This document shows, piece by piece, positions 7,382-16,492 of a DNA stretch of 64,000 nt. The notes under the pieces were generated by a model, which saw only the letters and a list, made by a program, of their open reading frames with translations, was not told where the DNA came from and did not search any database. Positions within the stretch are counted from its first letter, which is position 1. Each line of letters opens with the position of its first letter. The stretch spans positions 1 through 64,000 of the forward strand of contig BNBA01000007.1 in the NCBI GenBank assembly GCA_014654535.1, read 5' to 3'. A program made the position numbers and the translations under genes. The DNA comes from Xanthomonas boreopolis (GTDB lineage Bacteria; Pseudomonadota; Gammaproteobacteria; Xanthomonadales; Xanthomonadaceae).

Positions 7382-8398
7382 TCAAGGAATCAATAGGGTC
7401 TTGATCGCGCGACGTTCGTCCATCGCCCGATAACCTTCCGCCACTTGATTCAACGGTAGCGTCAGATCAAACACCTTGCCGGGGTTGATCTTTCCTTGCC
7501 AAACTAGGTCAATTAGCTCTGGGAGGAATTGGCGCACCGGTGCAGGACCGCCGTGGAGATGAACGTGTTCAAAGAACAGTTCTTCGCCATTGAGTTCGAC
7601 GCCATGCGGAACTCCGACGTAACCCACATACCCCCCTTGGCGAGCGCAGTGGATCGCTTGCATCATGGATTCCTGGGTGCCAACACACTCCAGAACAGAG
7701 TCGGCACCGAGGCCGTTGGTCATTTCCATAATGCGCGCCACGCCGTCTTCTCCGCGCTCGGTCACGATGTCTGTCGCACCGAACTCCAGAGCGAGCTTTT
7801 GCCGGGAGGGATGACGACTCATTGCGATGATCCGTTCGGCACCCATCTGCTTGGCAGAGAGCACACCGAGTAGTCCGACCGCGCCGTCACCAACAACAAC
7901 GGCCGTCACGCCTGGCTGGACGTTGGCTGCCACGGCGGCATACCAGCCTGTCCCCAGCACATCGGACGTGGCCAGCAGACTCGGAATCAATTCTTTCGAG
8001 GGAATGTCCGGCGTGGCGACCAATGTGCCGTCGGCGAGGGGCACGCGCAGTAGCGGAGCCTGAGCGCCGCCGACAAACTCAGCTTGCTGGCAGGAGGACT
8101 GGTAGCCATGCTGGCATACCGGGCACACGTTGTCCGAGGCGAAGAACGAGCCGATCACGAACTGACCCGGCTTGATGTGGCGTACTTCGCTGCCGACTTC
8201 TTCCACCACGCCACAGTACTCGTGCCCCATCGGCATGGGCTCGGTAATGGGCTGGATACCCCGGTACGGCCACAGATCCGAGCCGCAAACGCAGGCTGCG
8301 GCGATGCGCACGATGGCATCGGTGGGTTTGACAATCTGGGGGTCCGGACGATCCTCGAAGCGGATATCGCGCGGGCCGTACAGTATGGTGGCTTGCAT
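7382..8398 (-). CDS. Zinc-dependent alcohol dehydrogenase (MDR superfamily)
   Basis: 338 residues, cytoplasmic. It oxidises alcohols or reduces aldehydes with NAD(P)(H). Catalytic zinc ligands are visible as C38 (CVCGSD), H59 and E60 (MGHEYCG); structural-zinc cysteines include C92, C95 and C103 (VCPVCQHGYQSSC). The Rossmann nucleotide loop is GDGAVG at residues 170-175. The length is typical. It is the last gene of a minus-strand run behind two cupins and a CMD protein, starting 2 bases after the CMD stop, so it is probably co-transcribed. The substrate is unknown; the setting suggests a small aldehyde or alcohol. Confidence 0.9.
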   Translation of the reverse strand: MQATILYGPRDIRFEDRPDPQIVKPTDAIVRIAAACVCGSDLWPYRGIQPITEPMPMGHEYCGVVEEVGSEVRHIKPGQFVIGSFFASDNVCPVCQHGYQSSCQQAEFVGGAQAPLLRVPLADGTLVATPDIPSKELIPSLLATSDVLGTGWYAAVAANVQPGVTAVVVGDGAVGLLGVLSAKQMGAERIIAMSRHPSRQKLALEFGATDIVTERGEDGVARIMEMTNGLGADSVLECVGTQESMMQAIHCARQGGYVGYVGVPHGVELNGEELFFEHVHLHGGPAPVRQFLPELIDLVWQGKINPGKVFDLTLPLNQVAEGYRAMDERRAIKTLLIP

Positions 8399-8400
8399 CT

Positions 8401-9168
8401 TTATTTTGCTCCCGACTTGGTGGCTAGTTGCCGCTCCAGCGCCTCGCGTGCACGGCGAGCATGCTCGGCATCCACGCGGTCGGCGAGGACCTGAGCGAGC
8501 TGGCGCAACTGACTGGCAGTCAAGCCGACGTTCATGCTGATGCCCATGTGCGACTGCAATTGCGACTCGGCGCCCGGCAGCGCCGCCAGCATCCCCACTG
8601 TGGCCAGCTCGCGGCTTTGCCAGTCGAGGTTGTCGCGCTCGAAGATGTCGCCGAACAGATGCGCCTTGAGGTATTCATCGATGGCAGGGGCGAAGTCGAA
8701 CAGTGGCCCCTTGACCGGCGCGCCTGCCAGTTTGGTCTGGTTGGCCGTGCCTGCAGCGAGCAGCGCGTCACCCTTCGGGATGGGGCGGCTGGGAAAATGA
8801 CCGGGTGCGTCCTGGATACCGCGCTGTTTGCGTGCCTCCAGCACCTTCATCAATTCGCCCAGCGCATTGAGGCTGCGCGGAAAGCCCGCATAGGCGTATA
8901 GCTGTACCAAGATTTCCTTGGTGTCGCTTACGGTCAGGCCGGCATCCAGTCCTTGATTCAGAGCCGCGTTCAGTTTGGCGATGTCACCCGCTGCAGCGAA
9001 GGCCCCGATGGGCACGATGGCCTGCTGGCGGATCGAGAGGGTTTCAGATACGGCGGCGTTCATATCTCGGGGCTCCTGCGTGTTCGGGGCAGCTTGGCTC
9101 AGCGTCGTCGTCAGGCCGAGGACGATGGCAGCCAGTGCACTGGCCATGGGGCGCTTCTTATCGTGCAT
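8401..9168 (-). CDS. Exported carboxymuconolactone-decarboxylase-like protein (copy 1)
   Basis: 255 residues: a Sec-type signal peptide (about 1-27, ending LSQAAP) and two CMD repeats, the first with EILVQLYAYAGFPRSLNALG and the second with NLDWQSRELATVGMLAALPG. The CMD/AhpD fold includes lactone decarboxylases and thiol peroxidase partners; neither half has the CxxC of AhpD, so a redox-thiol role is unlikely. The start at 9168 has GAGGG upstream and overlaps the cupin stop by 11 bases, which suggests translational coupling; a longer frame is open upstream. The paralogue at 28472-29257 is near-identical in architecture. The reaction is unknown. Confidence 0.8.
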   Translation of the reverse strand: MHDKKRPMASALAAIVLGLTTTLSQAAPNTQEPRDMNAAVSETLSIRQQAIVPIGAFAAAGDIAKLNAALNQGLDAGLTVSDTKEILVQLYAYAGFPRSLNALGELMKVLEARKQRGIQDAPGHFPSRPIPKGDALLAAGTANQTKLAGAPVKGPLFDFAPAIDEYLKAHLFGDIFERDNLDWQSRELATVGMLAALPGAESQLQSHMGISMNVGLTASQLRQLAQVLADRVDAEHARRAREALERQLATKSGAK

Positions 9169-9673
9169 GTTTGCCCTCGTATTGGTCATCCGTGACTTTC
9201 TCCATCCAATCAACATTCTTGCCATCCACGGTGCCTGTGACGGTCAGGTAAGTGACGGCGGTCTTGGGCGCAGCGCCGTGCCAGTGTTTAACGCCCGGCG
9301 GGCACCAGATCGCATCGCCAGGGCGCACGACCTCGACCGGCTTGCCCCATTCCTGAACGAGTCCGACACCCGAACTCACCACGAGACGCTGTCCGTAGGG
9401 ATGGGTATGCCACGCCGAGCGGGCACCTGGCTCGAAAGTGACCATAGCGCCAGCGGCGTTGATGTCTTTGTTGGGCGACCACAGCGGGTCAATCCGCGCC
9501 CGGCCAGTGAAGGTCTCCGCAGGACCGGCGATCGAGGCCTGACTTCCTGCAAGCACGATCTCCTGCTGGGCGGGCGCCGATTCTGCGCTATCGGCCTGGG
9601 GGGCGGCGACAGCAGCCGTGGCGGCTTGTAGTGCGGCTGCGGTCAGGAGAATTTTGAAGAATGGGATTCGCAT
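9158..9673 (-). CDS. Exported cupin, hydroxynitrile-lyase-like (copy 1)
   Basis: 171 residues with a Sec signal peptide (about 1-24, ending AVAAP) and one cupin barrel. Metal ligands appear as H89, H91 and Q95 in WHTHPYGQ and H130 in PPGVKHWHG. The glutamine in place of the usual cupin glutamate is the mark of the Mn-dependent (R)-hydroxynitrile lyase cupins such as GtHNL. The C-terminal tail DGKNVDWMEKVTDDQY is shared by all four cupins of this island. The natural role of the family is not known; cyanohydrin cleavage is an in vitro activity. It is coupled to the CMD gene by overlap. Confidence 0.85.
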   Translation of the reverse strand: MRIPFFKILLTAAALQAATAAVAAPQADSAESAPAQQEIVLAGSQASIAGPAETFTGRARIDPLWSPNKDINAAGAMVTFEPGARSAWHTHPYGQRLVVSSGVGLVQEWGKPVEVVRPGDAIWCPPGVKHWHGAAPKTAVTYLTVTGTVDGKNVDWMEKVTDDQYEGKHAR

Positions 9674-9714
9674 AAAGGGACTTTCCTTGTAGTAAAAGGC
9701 CTATCGGCGGCCAT

Positions 9715-10140
9715 TCAGCCGTTCTCGCCGCCACCCGGCGGCGGGCCTGCGAGGTACTGCTCGTCGGTCACGTGCTCCAGCCAGTCCACGTTCTTGCCGT
9801 CAAGTGCTTCCTGGATTGCGATGTGAGTCATGGCGGTGGTGGGCGTAGCGCCGTGCCAGTGCTTATGCCCGGGCGGACACCAGATGACATCGCCCGCTCG
9901 GATCTCGACGATGGGCTCACCCTCGCACTGCGTCCAGCCGCAGCCTGCGGTGACGATCAGCGTCTGGCCGAGAGGATGGGTATGCCAGGCCGAGCGCGCG
10001 CCCGGCTCGAAGGTCACAGCCGCGCACGAGGTACGAGCCGGAGCGGGAGGGTTGTTGAGCGGGTCGATACGGACAGTGCCGGTAAACCACTCGGCAGGGC
10101 CTTTGGCCGAAGGTTGAGTTCCAGCGCGTTTGAGTTCCAT
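9715..10140 (-). CDS. Cytoplasmic cupin, hydroxynitrile-lyase-like (copy 2)
   Basis: 141 residues without a signal peptide. As I recall the Granulicella tundricola hydroxynitrile lyase, it matches in register: ligands H53, H55, Q59 and H94, plus active-site A40, V42 and Q110. Hallmark stretches are [36 protein letters not shown] and [16 protein letters not shown]. Cyanohydrin lyase activity with manganese is therefore a testable prediction, though the native substrate may differ. It is the first gene of the cupin-cupin-CMD-ADH run, 41 bases before the exported cupin. Of the four cupins it is the one closest to the characterised enzyme. Confidence 0.88.
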   Translation of the reverse strand: MELKRAGTQPSAKGPAEWFTGTVRIDPLNNPPAPARTSCAAVTFEPGARSAWHTHPLGQTLIVTAGCGWTQCEGEPIVEIRAGDVIWCPPGHKHWHGATPTTAMTHIAIQEALDGKNVDWLEHVTDEQYLAGPPPGGGENG

Positions 10141-10173
10141 GGACGGCTCCTTTCAATGAGTTGGCTTCGCTCA

Positions 10174-10310
10174 CTGCATCTCTTGCAGAGCAAGCAAATA
10201 GTTCCTCTCGGCATCGACATCGCATTCGTGAACGGGGAACCACGTTCCCCTTTGTGAGGAACCCGCGCTACGCGGCCAGGATTTCCGGAGGAGCGTTGAG
10301 AATGCTCAAC
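10174..10310. promoter_or_regulatory. Cluster of palindromes in the cupin operon promoter
   Basis: The 290-bp gap upstream of the cupin run has no gene but three perfect inverted repeats: CTGCA/TGCAG (10174-10188), GGGGAAC/GTTCCCC with a 3-base spacer (10234-10250) and GTTGAG/CTCAAC (10295-10310). LysR regulators bind such sites upstream of their targets, and the LysR gene at 10431-11324 ends beside this gap. The assignment as operators is inference. Confidence 0.4.
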
Positions 10311-10430
10311 GACTTCGATAAGCATTCTCTCCAATGTAGTAGGAGCAGCTTCGCGCGACTAGACGTCAGAAACTATATGCAGCCATAAATGGTGCTCATG
10401 AATCGAGTTGCCCGGTAGCCTGGGATCGCG

Positions 10431-11324
10431 TTAGCGCCGGTAACGCAATTTCTCGACAATCAGTGACAGTGCGGGTGACGACTGACGCCGGCTGGCAAAG
10501 TAGATGTGAAGACCGGGGAAAGTGGGACACCAGTCTTTGAGTACAGCCCGGAGTTGGCCGCTCTTCATATGAGGGCGCGCAAGTTCTTCGGGCATGTAAG
10601 CCAAGCCGAATCCCGCCAGTGCGGCCTCGACAGCCGGATAGATGCAGTTGAATGTCCACGAACCATCAACCCGCACCTGCAGGTTTCGTTCGCCCTTCTT
10701 GAGTTCCCAGGCGTACACGCCGCCGCGCACGGAGAAGCGCATATTGATGCACTCGTGGTCGGTCAAGTCTGATGGCGTCTTGGGTGCCGGATGCCCTTCC
10801 AGGTAGGAGGGTGCCCCGACGATTACCATGCGGATGTCCGGTGAAATCCGAACCGCCGTCATGTCCTTGGAAATCTGGTCGCCGAAGCGAACGCCGGCAT
10901 CGAAGCGCTCCGCCACAATGTCGGTCAGACCCGGCTCGATCGCCACCTCGATCTTGACGTCAGGATACTTCTGCTGGAGCTTGGAGAGCTTGGGCCAGAG
11001 GATCGTGTTCGCTGCAAAATCAGAGGCTGTGATACGCACGGTCCCAGCAGGCTTGTCGCGTAGCTCCTCGAACGCGACCAGTTCGTCGGTGATCGCCTCG
11101 AATCGAGGGGCCACTCTCTGGATAAGGCGTTCCCCTGCCTCCGTTGGCGACACACTGCGGGTCGTGCGCGTCAGCAAACGCAGCCCCAGCCGCGCCTCCA
11201 ATGCGCGAATGGTGTGGCTTAGCGCCGACTGAGACACGCCCAACTGAGCCGCCGCGCGGGTAAAGCTCCGCTCTCGCGCAACAGCGAGAAAAGCCAGGAT
11301 GTCGCGAAAATTTTCACCAGACAT
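10431..11324 (-). CDS. LysR-family transcriptional regulator (type A, copy 1)
   Basis: 297 residues. Winged HTH at 1-60 (FLAVARERSFTRAAAQLGVS, then QSALSHTIRALEARLGLRLL), followed by T-R-T-T-R-S-V-S-P-T-E-A-G and an effector domain whose C terminus reads DWCPTFPGLHIYFASRRQSS. That tail (DWCP-x-x-PG-x-H-x-Y-x-x-x-RRQ) is shared with three other LysR proteins here (11341, 26364, 27270), making a four-member paralogue group. It starts 16 bases after the stop of the next LysR gene on the same strand, forming a tandem pair. It probably acts on the cupin operon downstream and/or the divergent reductase operon. Confidence 0.9.
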   Translation of the reverse strand: MSGENFRDILAFLAVARERSFTRAAAQLGVSQSALSHTIRALEARLGLRLLTRTTRSVSPTEAGERLIQRVAPRFEAITDELVAFEELRDKPAGTVRITASDFAANTILWPKLSKLQQKYPDVKIEVAIEPGLTDIVAERFDAGVRFGDQISKDMTAVRISPDIRMVIVGAPSYLEGHPAPKTPSDLTDHECINMRFSVRGGVYAWELKKGERNLQVRVDGSWTFNCIYPAVEAALAGFGLAYMPEELARPHMKSGQLRAVLKDWCPTFPGLHIYFASRRQSSPALSLIVEKLRYRR

Positions 11325-11340
11325 ACGAGGAACTCCGCTG

Positions 11341-12234
11341 CTATTGCCGGTAACGCAAGGCTTCGACCAGCAAGGTCATCGCACGCGAAGGCTGGCGCCG
11401 GTTTGGGTAGTAGAGATGGAAGCCGGGCCACACCGGGCACCAGTCCTCCAGCACGGAGACGAGCTGCCCCTTCGCGACATAAGGGCGAACCATGTCCTCA
11501 GGCAGGTAGGCCAGCCCGAAGCCAGCCTTGGCCGCCTCGAAAACGTCGTAGGCGTTGTTGAAGGTAACTGTTCCGTCCACACGGGCATTCACTGCGCGCT
11601 TGCCCTTGGTGAACTCCCATTCGTAGAGGCCACCATAGGTGGATGTTCGCAGATTGATGCATGCGTGCTCGGTGAGGTCGCGCGGGGTCTTGGGCACTGG
11701 CCGGTCCGCGAAGTAGGACTTCGATCCCACCACCATGTTGCGAACGTCAGGGCCGATCCGCACTGAAATCATGTCCTGGGCCAGTTCCTGGCCGAACCGC
11801 ACGCCAGCGTCGTAGCCGCGCGCGGCGATATCGACGCTTTCGTACTCGTTAACCAGCTCGACCTTAATCTTGGGATATTTCGGGAGGAACTTCGCCAGCT
11901 TGGGCCAGAGGATGCTTCGGATGGCGTAGTCGATGGCGGTGATCCGGATCGTTCCCATGGGCTCGTCCCGAAGCTCACCAAGCGACTGGATTTCGGCCTC
12001 GATCTCGTCAAATTCAGGGGCGAGACGATCCAGTAGCCGCTGGCCCGCCTCGGTGGGCGACACGCCGCGCGTGCTGCGCATGAGAAGACGGACGCCCAAT
12101 CTTTCCTCCAACGCCCGGATGGTGTAGCTCAAGGCCGGTTGTGTGACCCGAAGCTGGGCTGCCGCGCGCGTAAAGCTGCGTGCGCGCGCCACGGCGATGA
12201 AGGCCAGCAGGTCGCTGAAGTTGTCACGCGACAT
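11341..12234 (-). CDS. LysR-family transcriptional regulator (type A, copy 2)
   Basis: 297 residues from the ATG at 12234, which has GGGGG just upstream; an upstream in-frame extension is not conserved. HTH at 1-60 (FIAVARARSFTRAAAQLRVT, then QPALSYTIRALEERLGVRLL) and effector domain ending DWCPVWPGFHLYYPNRRQPS. It is divergent from the Tat-exported aldo/keto reductase operon across about 410 bp, the classic layout for a LysR activator and its target. It is the first gene of a LysR pair. The inducer is unknown. Confidence 0.9.
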   Translation of the reverse strand: MSRDNFSDLLAFIAVARARSFTRAAAQLRVTQPALSYTIRALEERLGVRLLMRSTRGVSPTEAGQRLLDRLAPEFDEIEAEIQSLGELRDEPMGTIRITAIDYAIRSILWPKLAKFLPKYPKIKVELVNEYESVDIAARGYDAGVRFGQELAQDMISVRIGPDVRNMVVGSKSYFADRPVPKTPRDLTEHACINLRTSTYGGLYEWEFTKGKRAVNARVDGTVTFNNAYDVFEAAKAGFGLAYLPEDMVRPYVAKGQLVSVLEDWCPVWPGFHLYYPNRRQPSRAMTLLVEALRYRQ

Positions 12235-12643
12235 TGATGAACCCCCTTTATAGGACTGTATGTATTTTACAGGCTTCGTCTGAACTTCGCTCGAAAAACA
12301 ACCATATTGGATGCCTCGATTCATGAGCAAATATTATGGGACTATGCGAATTCTGCCGTCTATTCAATGTTGGGCGCGCCATCTAAAGTTCAGTATCAGC
12401 CAAGGAAGGCAGGCCTTCTGCCCGGAACGCCAAGCCCTGCAAGCGAGCATTGAGGCAGCGCAGAAGCACCCGCTCCAGCCGTCACAGGCCTCTGGCATGG
12501 GTTGCCCGATTGCATGATTCGGATGAGCGTCAGCATGGCGCTGAACGTCACGATCGGTCGAATTGGGAACGCTTGGTGCAGGCTGGATCGTTGCGTCGCC
12601 ATACGGCGCTTTTTGTCCACTGAATAGTGAAGGAGCAGATCCG
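12235..12643. promoter_or_regulatory. Divergent promoter region, LysR and reductase operon
   Basis: 409 bp between divergent genes. The left end is AT-richer (around 12245-12370), fitting a LysR-type promoter. A short palindrome GAAGGC/GCCTTC lies near 12404-12417. An AGGAG sits 9 bases before the reductase start. A 68-codon plus-strand frame from 12311 looks non-coding to me. Confidence 0.4.
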
Positions 12644-13804
<1,161 letters not shown>

Positions 13805-13857
13805 TGGTGAAAGGTAGCCGCGCATTTCCGCCCCTTCGCCAACCCGGAGTCACGAAC

Positions 13858-14361
13858 ATGATGACGAGCAGAAGGAGTCTTGTGGGATTCGGCGCCGCCG
13901 CGGTGCTGGTCGGCAGCGCCCTGCTGACTGCTCCCCCGTCGAGCAAGGCTGCCACCGCACAGGCTTCAGGAGAATCACGAATGAATTGGTCAAGTGAAGA
14001 ACTCAGCAAGATCGTCAAAGCCGACGATCTTCACATCGCGCCGTTCCGCGAGGATGGCGTGACCTATGGCACGCCCACGTGGATCTGGTGCGTGGCCGTC
14101 GATGGCGATCTCTACGTGCGCGCCTACAACGGGGTCAACTCCCGGTGGCATCAGGCCGCGATACGCGAGAAGGCGGGCCGAATCGTCGCAGCCGGCATGA
14201 CAAGGGAGGTTTCCTTCGAGCCGGTCGCAGGGCCGATCAACGACCGCATCGACGATGCCTACCGGGCAAAGTATTCGGGCAGCCAGTACCTGCAACCCAT
14301 GATCAGCGAGCGCTCGCGCGCCGCGACGGTACGGATCATTCCCCGCGACGCCAAGCAGTGA
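13858..14361 (+). CDS. DUF2255 family protein with N-terminal signal
   Basis: 167 residues. The C-terminal 125 residues carry the DUF2255 core: WSSEELSKIVKADDLHIAPF, then TPTWIWCVAVDGDLYVRAYN and a conserved R-W-H-Q-A-A. This domain resembles flavin/F420-binding split-barrel proteins, though its function is not established. The first 40 residues (SRRSLVGFGAAAVLVGSALL) look like a Tat or Sec signal. An alternative start at 13981 (AGGAG upstream) would give a cytoplasmic protein of usual family size, so the export call depends on the start. It sits between the reductase and a dienelactone hydrolase-like gene in one operon. Confidence 0.7.
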   Translation: MMTSRRSLVGFGAAAVLVGSALLTAPPSSKAATAQASGESRMNWSSEELSKIVKADDLHIAPFREDGVTYGTPTWIWCVAVDGDLYVRAYNGVNSRWHQAAIREKAGRIVAAGMTREVSFEPVAGPINDRIDDAYRAKYSGSQYLQPMISERSRAATVRIIPRDAKQ

Positions 14362-14371
14362 AGGAATCGAA

Positions 14372-15394
14372 ATGTCTATCTTGAAAAACTCATTGATGTC
14401 CGCCGCGATCCTGTTCGCGATACCCACGTTTGCGCACGCCGCCGAACCGACCGCCGTGGCACAAGGCGTGAACGTGGTCGGCTCCCAGAAGGTCACATTC
14501 AACAATAGCGGTGTCCAGATGGCTGGCAACCTGTACCTGCCCGCCAACTACGACAGCAGCAAGACGTACTCGGCGATCGTCGTGGCGCACCCCTGGGGTG
14601 GCGTGAAGGAGCAGACCTCCGGCCTGTACGCGCAGCAGCTCGCGCGCAAGGGCTTTATCACGCTGGCCTACGACGCCTCGCACTACGGCGAGAGCGGCGG
14701 CGAGCAGCGTGACCTGGAAGACCCGGCCGACCGTGTGCAGGACATCCGCAGCGCCGTGGGCTACCTGGCCAGCCTGCCGCAGGTCGATGCAAACCGCATC
14801 GGTGCGGTCGGCGTCTGCGCCGGCGGTGGTTACACGCTGCACGAGGCCCAGACCGATCTGCGCGTGAAGGCGGTGGCCAGCGTGGTTGCCTACGACATCG
14901 GGGATGCGACCCGCACCGGCATCCAGGGTGCTCCAGTCACGGCCGAGGATCGCCAGAAGCTGCTGCAGAGCGTGGACGAGCAATTGAACAAGGAAGCCGC
15001 CGGCGCGCCCGTGCTGGTGCAGCAACTGCTGCCGTCGCGCGATCAGGTGAATGCCAGCACCGACAACTTCACCCGCGAGGCGACCGAGTACTACCTGACG
15101 CCGCGCGGCGCGCATCCGAATGCCCGCAACCGCTTCGTCGTGACCAGCCCCGGCTTGCACATGGCGTACTACCCGCTGGAACACATGGAACTGATCTCGC
15201 CCAGGCCGGTGCTGCTGATCGCGGGCGAGCGCGCCGAGACGCGCAAGTTCAGCGAAGCGGCGTATGCCAAGGCCCAGCAACCCAAGGAACTGATGATCGT
15301 CCCCGGTGCCTCGCACTTCGACCTGTACGACAAGCCGCAGTACGTAACGCCTGCCGTGGACAAGATGGCCGAGTTCTTCGGCAAGCACCTGTGA
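14372..15394 (+). CDS. Exported dienelactone-hydrolase-like alpha/beta hydrolase (copy 1)
   Basis: 340 residues with a Sec signal peptide (about 1-23, ending AHAAEP) and an alpha/beta-hydrolase fold. The nucleophile elbow is GVCAGGG with C149, a cysteine as in dienelactone hydrolase rather than serine; the catalytic histidine is probably H315 in PGASHFDLYD. The oxyanion region is AHPWGGVKEQTSGLYAQQLA. It is homologous along its length to 30408-31508, which has the same elbow. A lactone or ester hydrolase role in the periplasm is likely; the substrate is unknown. It starts 10 bases after the DUF2255 gene. Confidence 0.85.
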   Translation: MSILKNSLMSAAILFAIPTFAHAAEPTAVAQGVNVVGSQKVTFNNSGVQMAGNLYLPANYDSSKTYSAIVVAHPWGGVKEQTSGLYAQQLARKGFITLAYDASHYGESGGEQRDLEDPADRVQDIRSAVGYLASLPQVDANRIGAVGVCAGGGYTLHEAQTDLRVKAVASVVAYDIGDATRTGIQGAPVTAEDRQKLLQSVDEQLNKEAAGAPVLVQQLLPSRDQVNASTDNFTREATEYYLTPRGAHPNARNRFVVTSPGLHMAYYPLEHMELISPRPVLLIAGERAETRKFSEAAYAKAQQPKELMIVPGASHFDLYDKPQYVTPAVDKMAEFFGKHL

Positions 15395-15420
15395 ACAACG
15401 AATGACAGGGAGTCACTGAC

Positions 15421-16491
15421 ATGAGGCCATTGCTCATCGCCCTGTGTATCCAGGCGCTGTCGGTGTGTGCCGCCCCGGCAGCCCTGGCGCAGGACGCGGC
15501 TGGCACCGTGCGCATTCAAGCCACCGCGCCCGGCGACTGGGCCATGCAGGTGGTGAGCGACGGCCTCGACTATCCCTGGGACATCGCGCGGGCCGGAGAC
15601 CGGTTCGTGCTGACCGAGAAGGCGGGCAACATCGTCGTGATCGAGAACGGCCGGCAGCAGCGCTACCCGCTCCAGACCTCCGACCCCATCGTTCATGAAG
15701 GCGGCGCGGGCCTGCTCGGCATGGCGCTGTCGCGCGACTTTGCGCAAAGCGGCGTCGCCTATTTCTACCACTCGTACCGCTCCGATGCGGGCCTGACCAA
15801 CAAGGTCATCCAGGCGCGGTTCGACGGCACCGCCTGGCGCGAAACCCGCGCGTTGCTGGCGGGCATCCCCGGCCACCGGCTCTACAACGGCGGGGCCATC
15901 GCCATAGGGCCGGACGGACACCTGTACGTGACCACCGGCTGGACGGCTAACCGCGAGCGGCCGCAGGACCGGGGCAACCTCGCTGGCAAGGTGCTGCGCA
16001 TGACGCCGGACGGCCGGGCGCCGCAGGACAACCCCTTCCCGGGTTCACTGGTCTATTCCTACGGCCATCGCAATCCGCAGGGCATGGCCTGGAATCCGGC
16101 CGGCGAGTTGTTCGTGGTCGAGCATGGCGAGTTCGGCCATGACGAGATCAACCGGATCAGGCCGGGCGCGAACTACGGCTGGCCGCTTGCCGAAGGCGCC
16201 GAGCGGCGCAGCGGCATGGAACCGGCCTGGATCGAATCCGGCCGCAGCACTTGGGCACCTGCAGGCGCCGCGTTCGCCGGCAACGAGCTGTTGGTCGCAG
16301 CGCTCGGCGCACGGGGGCTGTTCGTCGTGGACGAAGAGGCCAAGGCGCTCAAGCCCGTGTTCAGCTCCGGCGACCGCATCCGGGGCGTGCTGCCCATGGG
16401 ACGCGACCTCTACGTGATCACGACGAATCGGTCCCCAAGAGGGGAAGGCCCCTCGAAGGACCGATTGTTGCGACTGTCGCCGAGGCCATGA
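15421..16491 (+). CDS. Periplasmic PQQ-dependent sugar dehydrogenase-like protein
   Basis: 356 residues with a Sec signal peptide (about 1-23, ending AALAQD) and a six-bladed GSDH beta-propeller (PF07995 type). Family landmarks include DGLDYPWDIAR, EGGAGLLGMALSRDF, GHRLYNGGAIAIGPDGHLYV, YSYGHRNPQGMAW and VVEHGEFGHDEINRI. Soluble relatives oxidise aldoses or sorbosone with PQQ and Ca2+. No PQQ synthesis genes are in the window, so cofactor must come from the host or its surroundings. It ends one base before the amidohydrolase start. A fragment that may be the C terminus of a related gene lies at 38386-38496. Confidence 0.85.
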   Translation: MRPLLIALCIQALSVCAAPAALAQDAAGTVRIQATAPGDWAMQVVSDGLDYPWDIARAGDRFVLTEKAGNIVVIENGRQQRYPLQTSDPIVHEGGAGLLGMALSRDFAQSGVAYFYHSYRSDAGLTNKVIQARFDGTAWRETRALLAGIPGHRLYNGGAIAIGPDGHLYVTTGWTANRERPQDRGNLAGKVLRMTPDGRAPQDNPFPGSLVYSYGHRNPQGMAWNPAGELFVVEHGEFGHDEINRIRPGANYGWPLAEGAERRSGMEPAWIESGRSTWAPAGAAFAGNELLVAALGARGLFVVDEEAKALKPVFSSGDRIRGVLPMGRDLYVITTNRSPRGEGPSKDRLLRLSPRP

Positions 16492-16492
16492 C

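Noticed and set aside
12311..12517. 68-codon frame in the divergent promoter
   Set aside because: It has no convincing ribosome-binding site or family resemblance and lies in a region needed as promoter.
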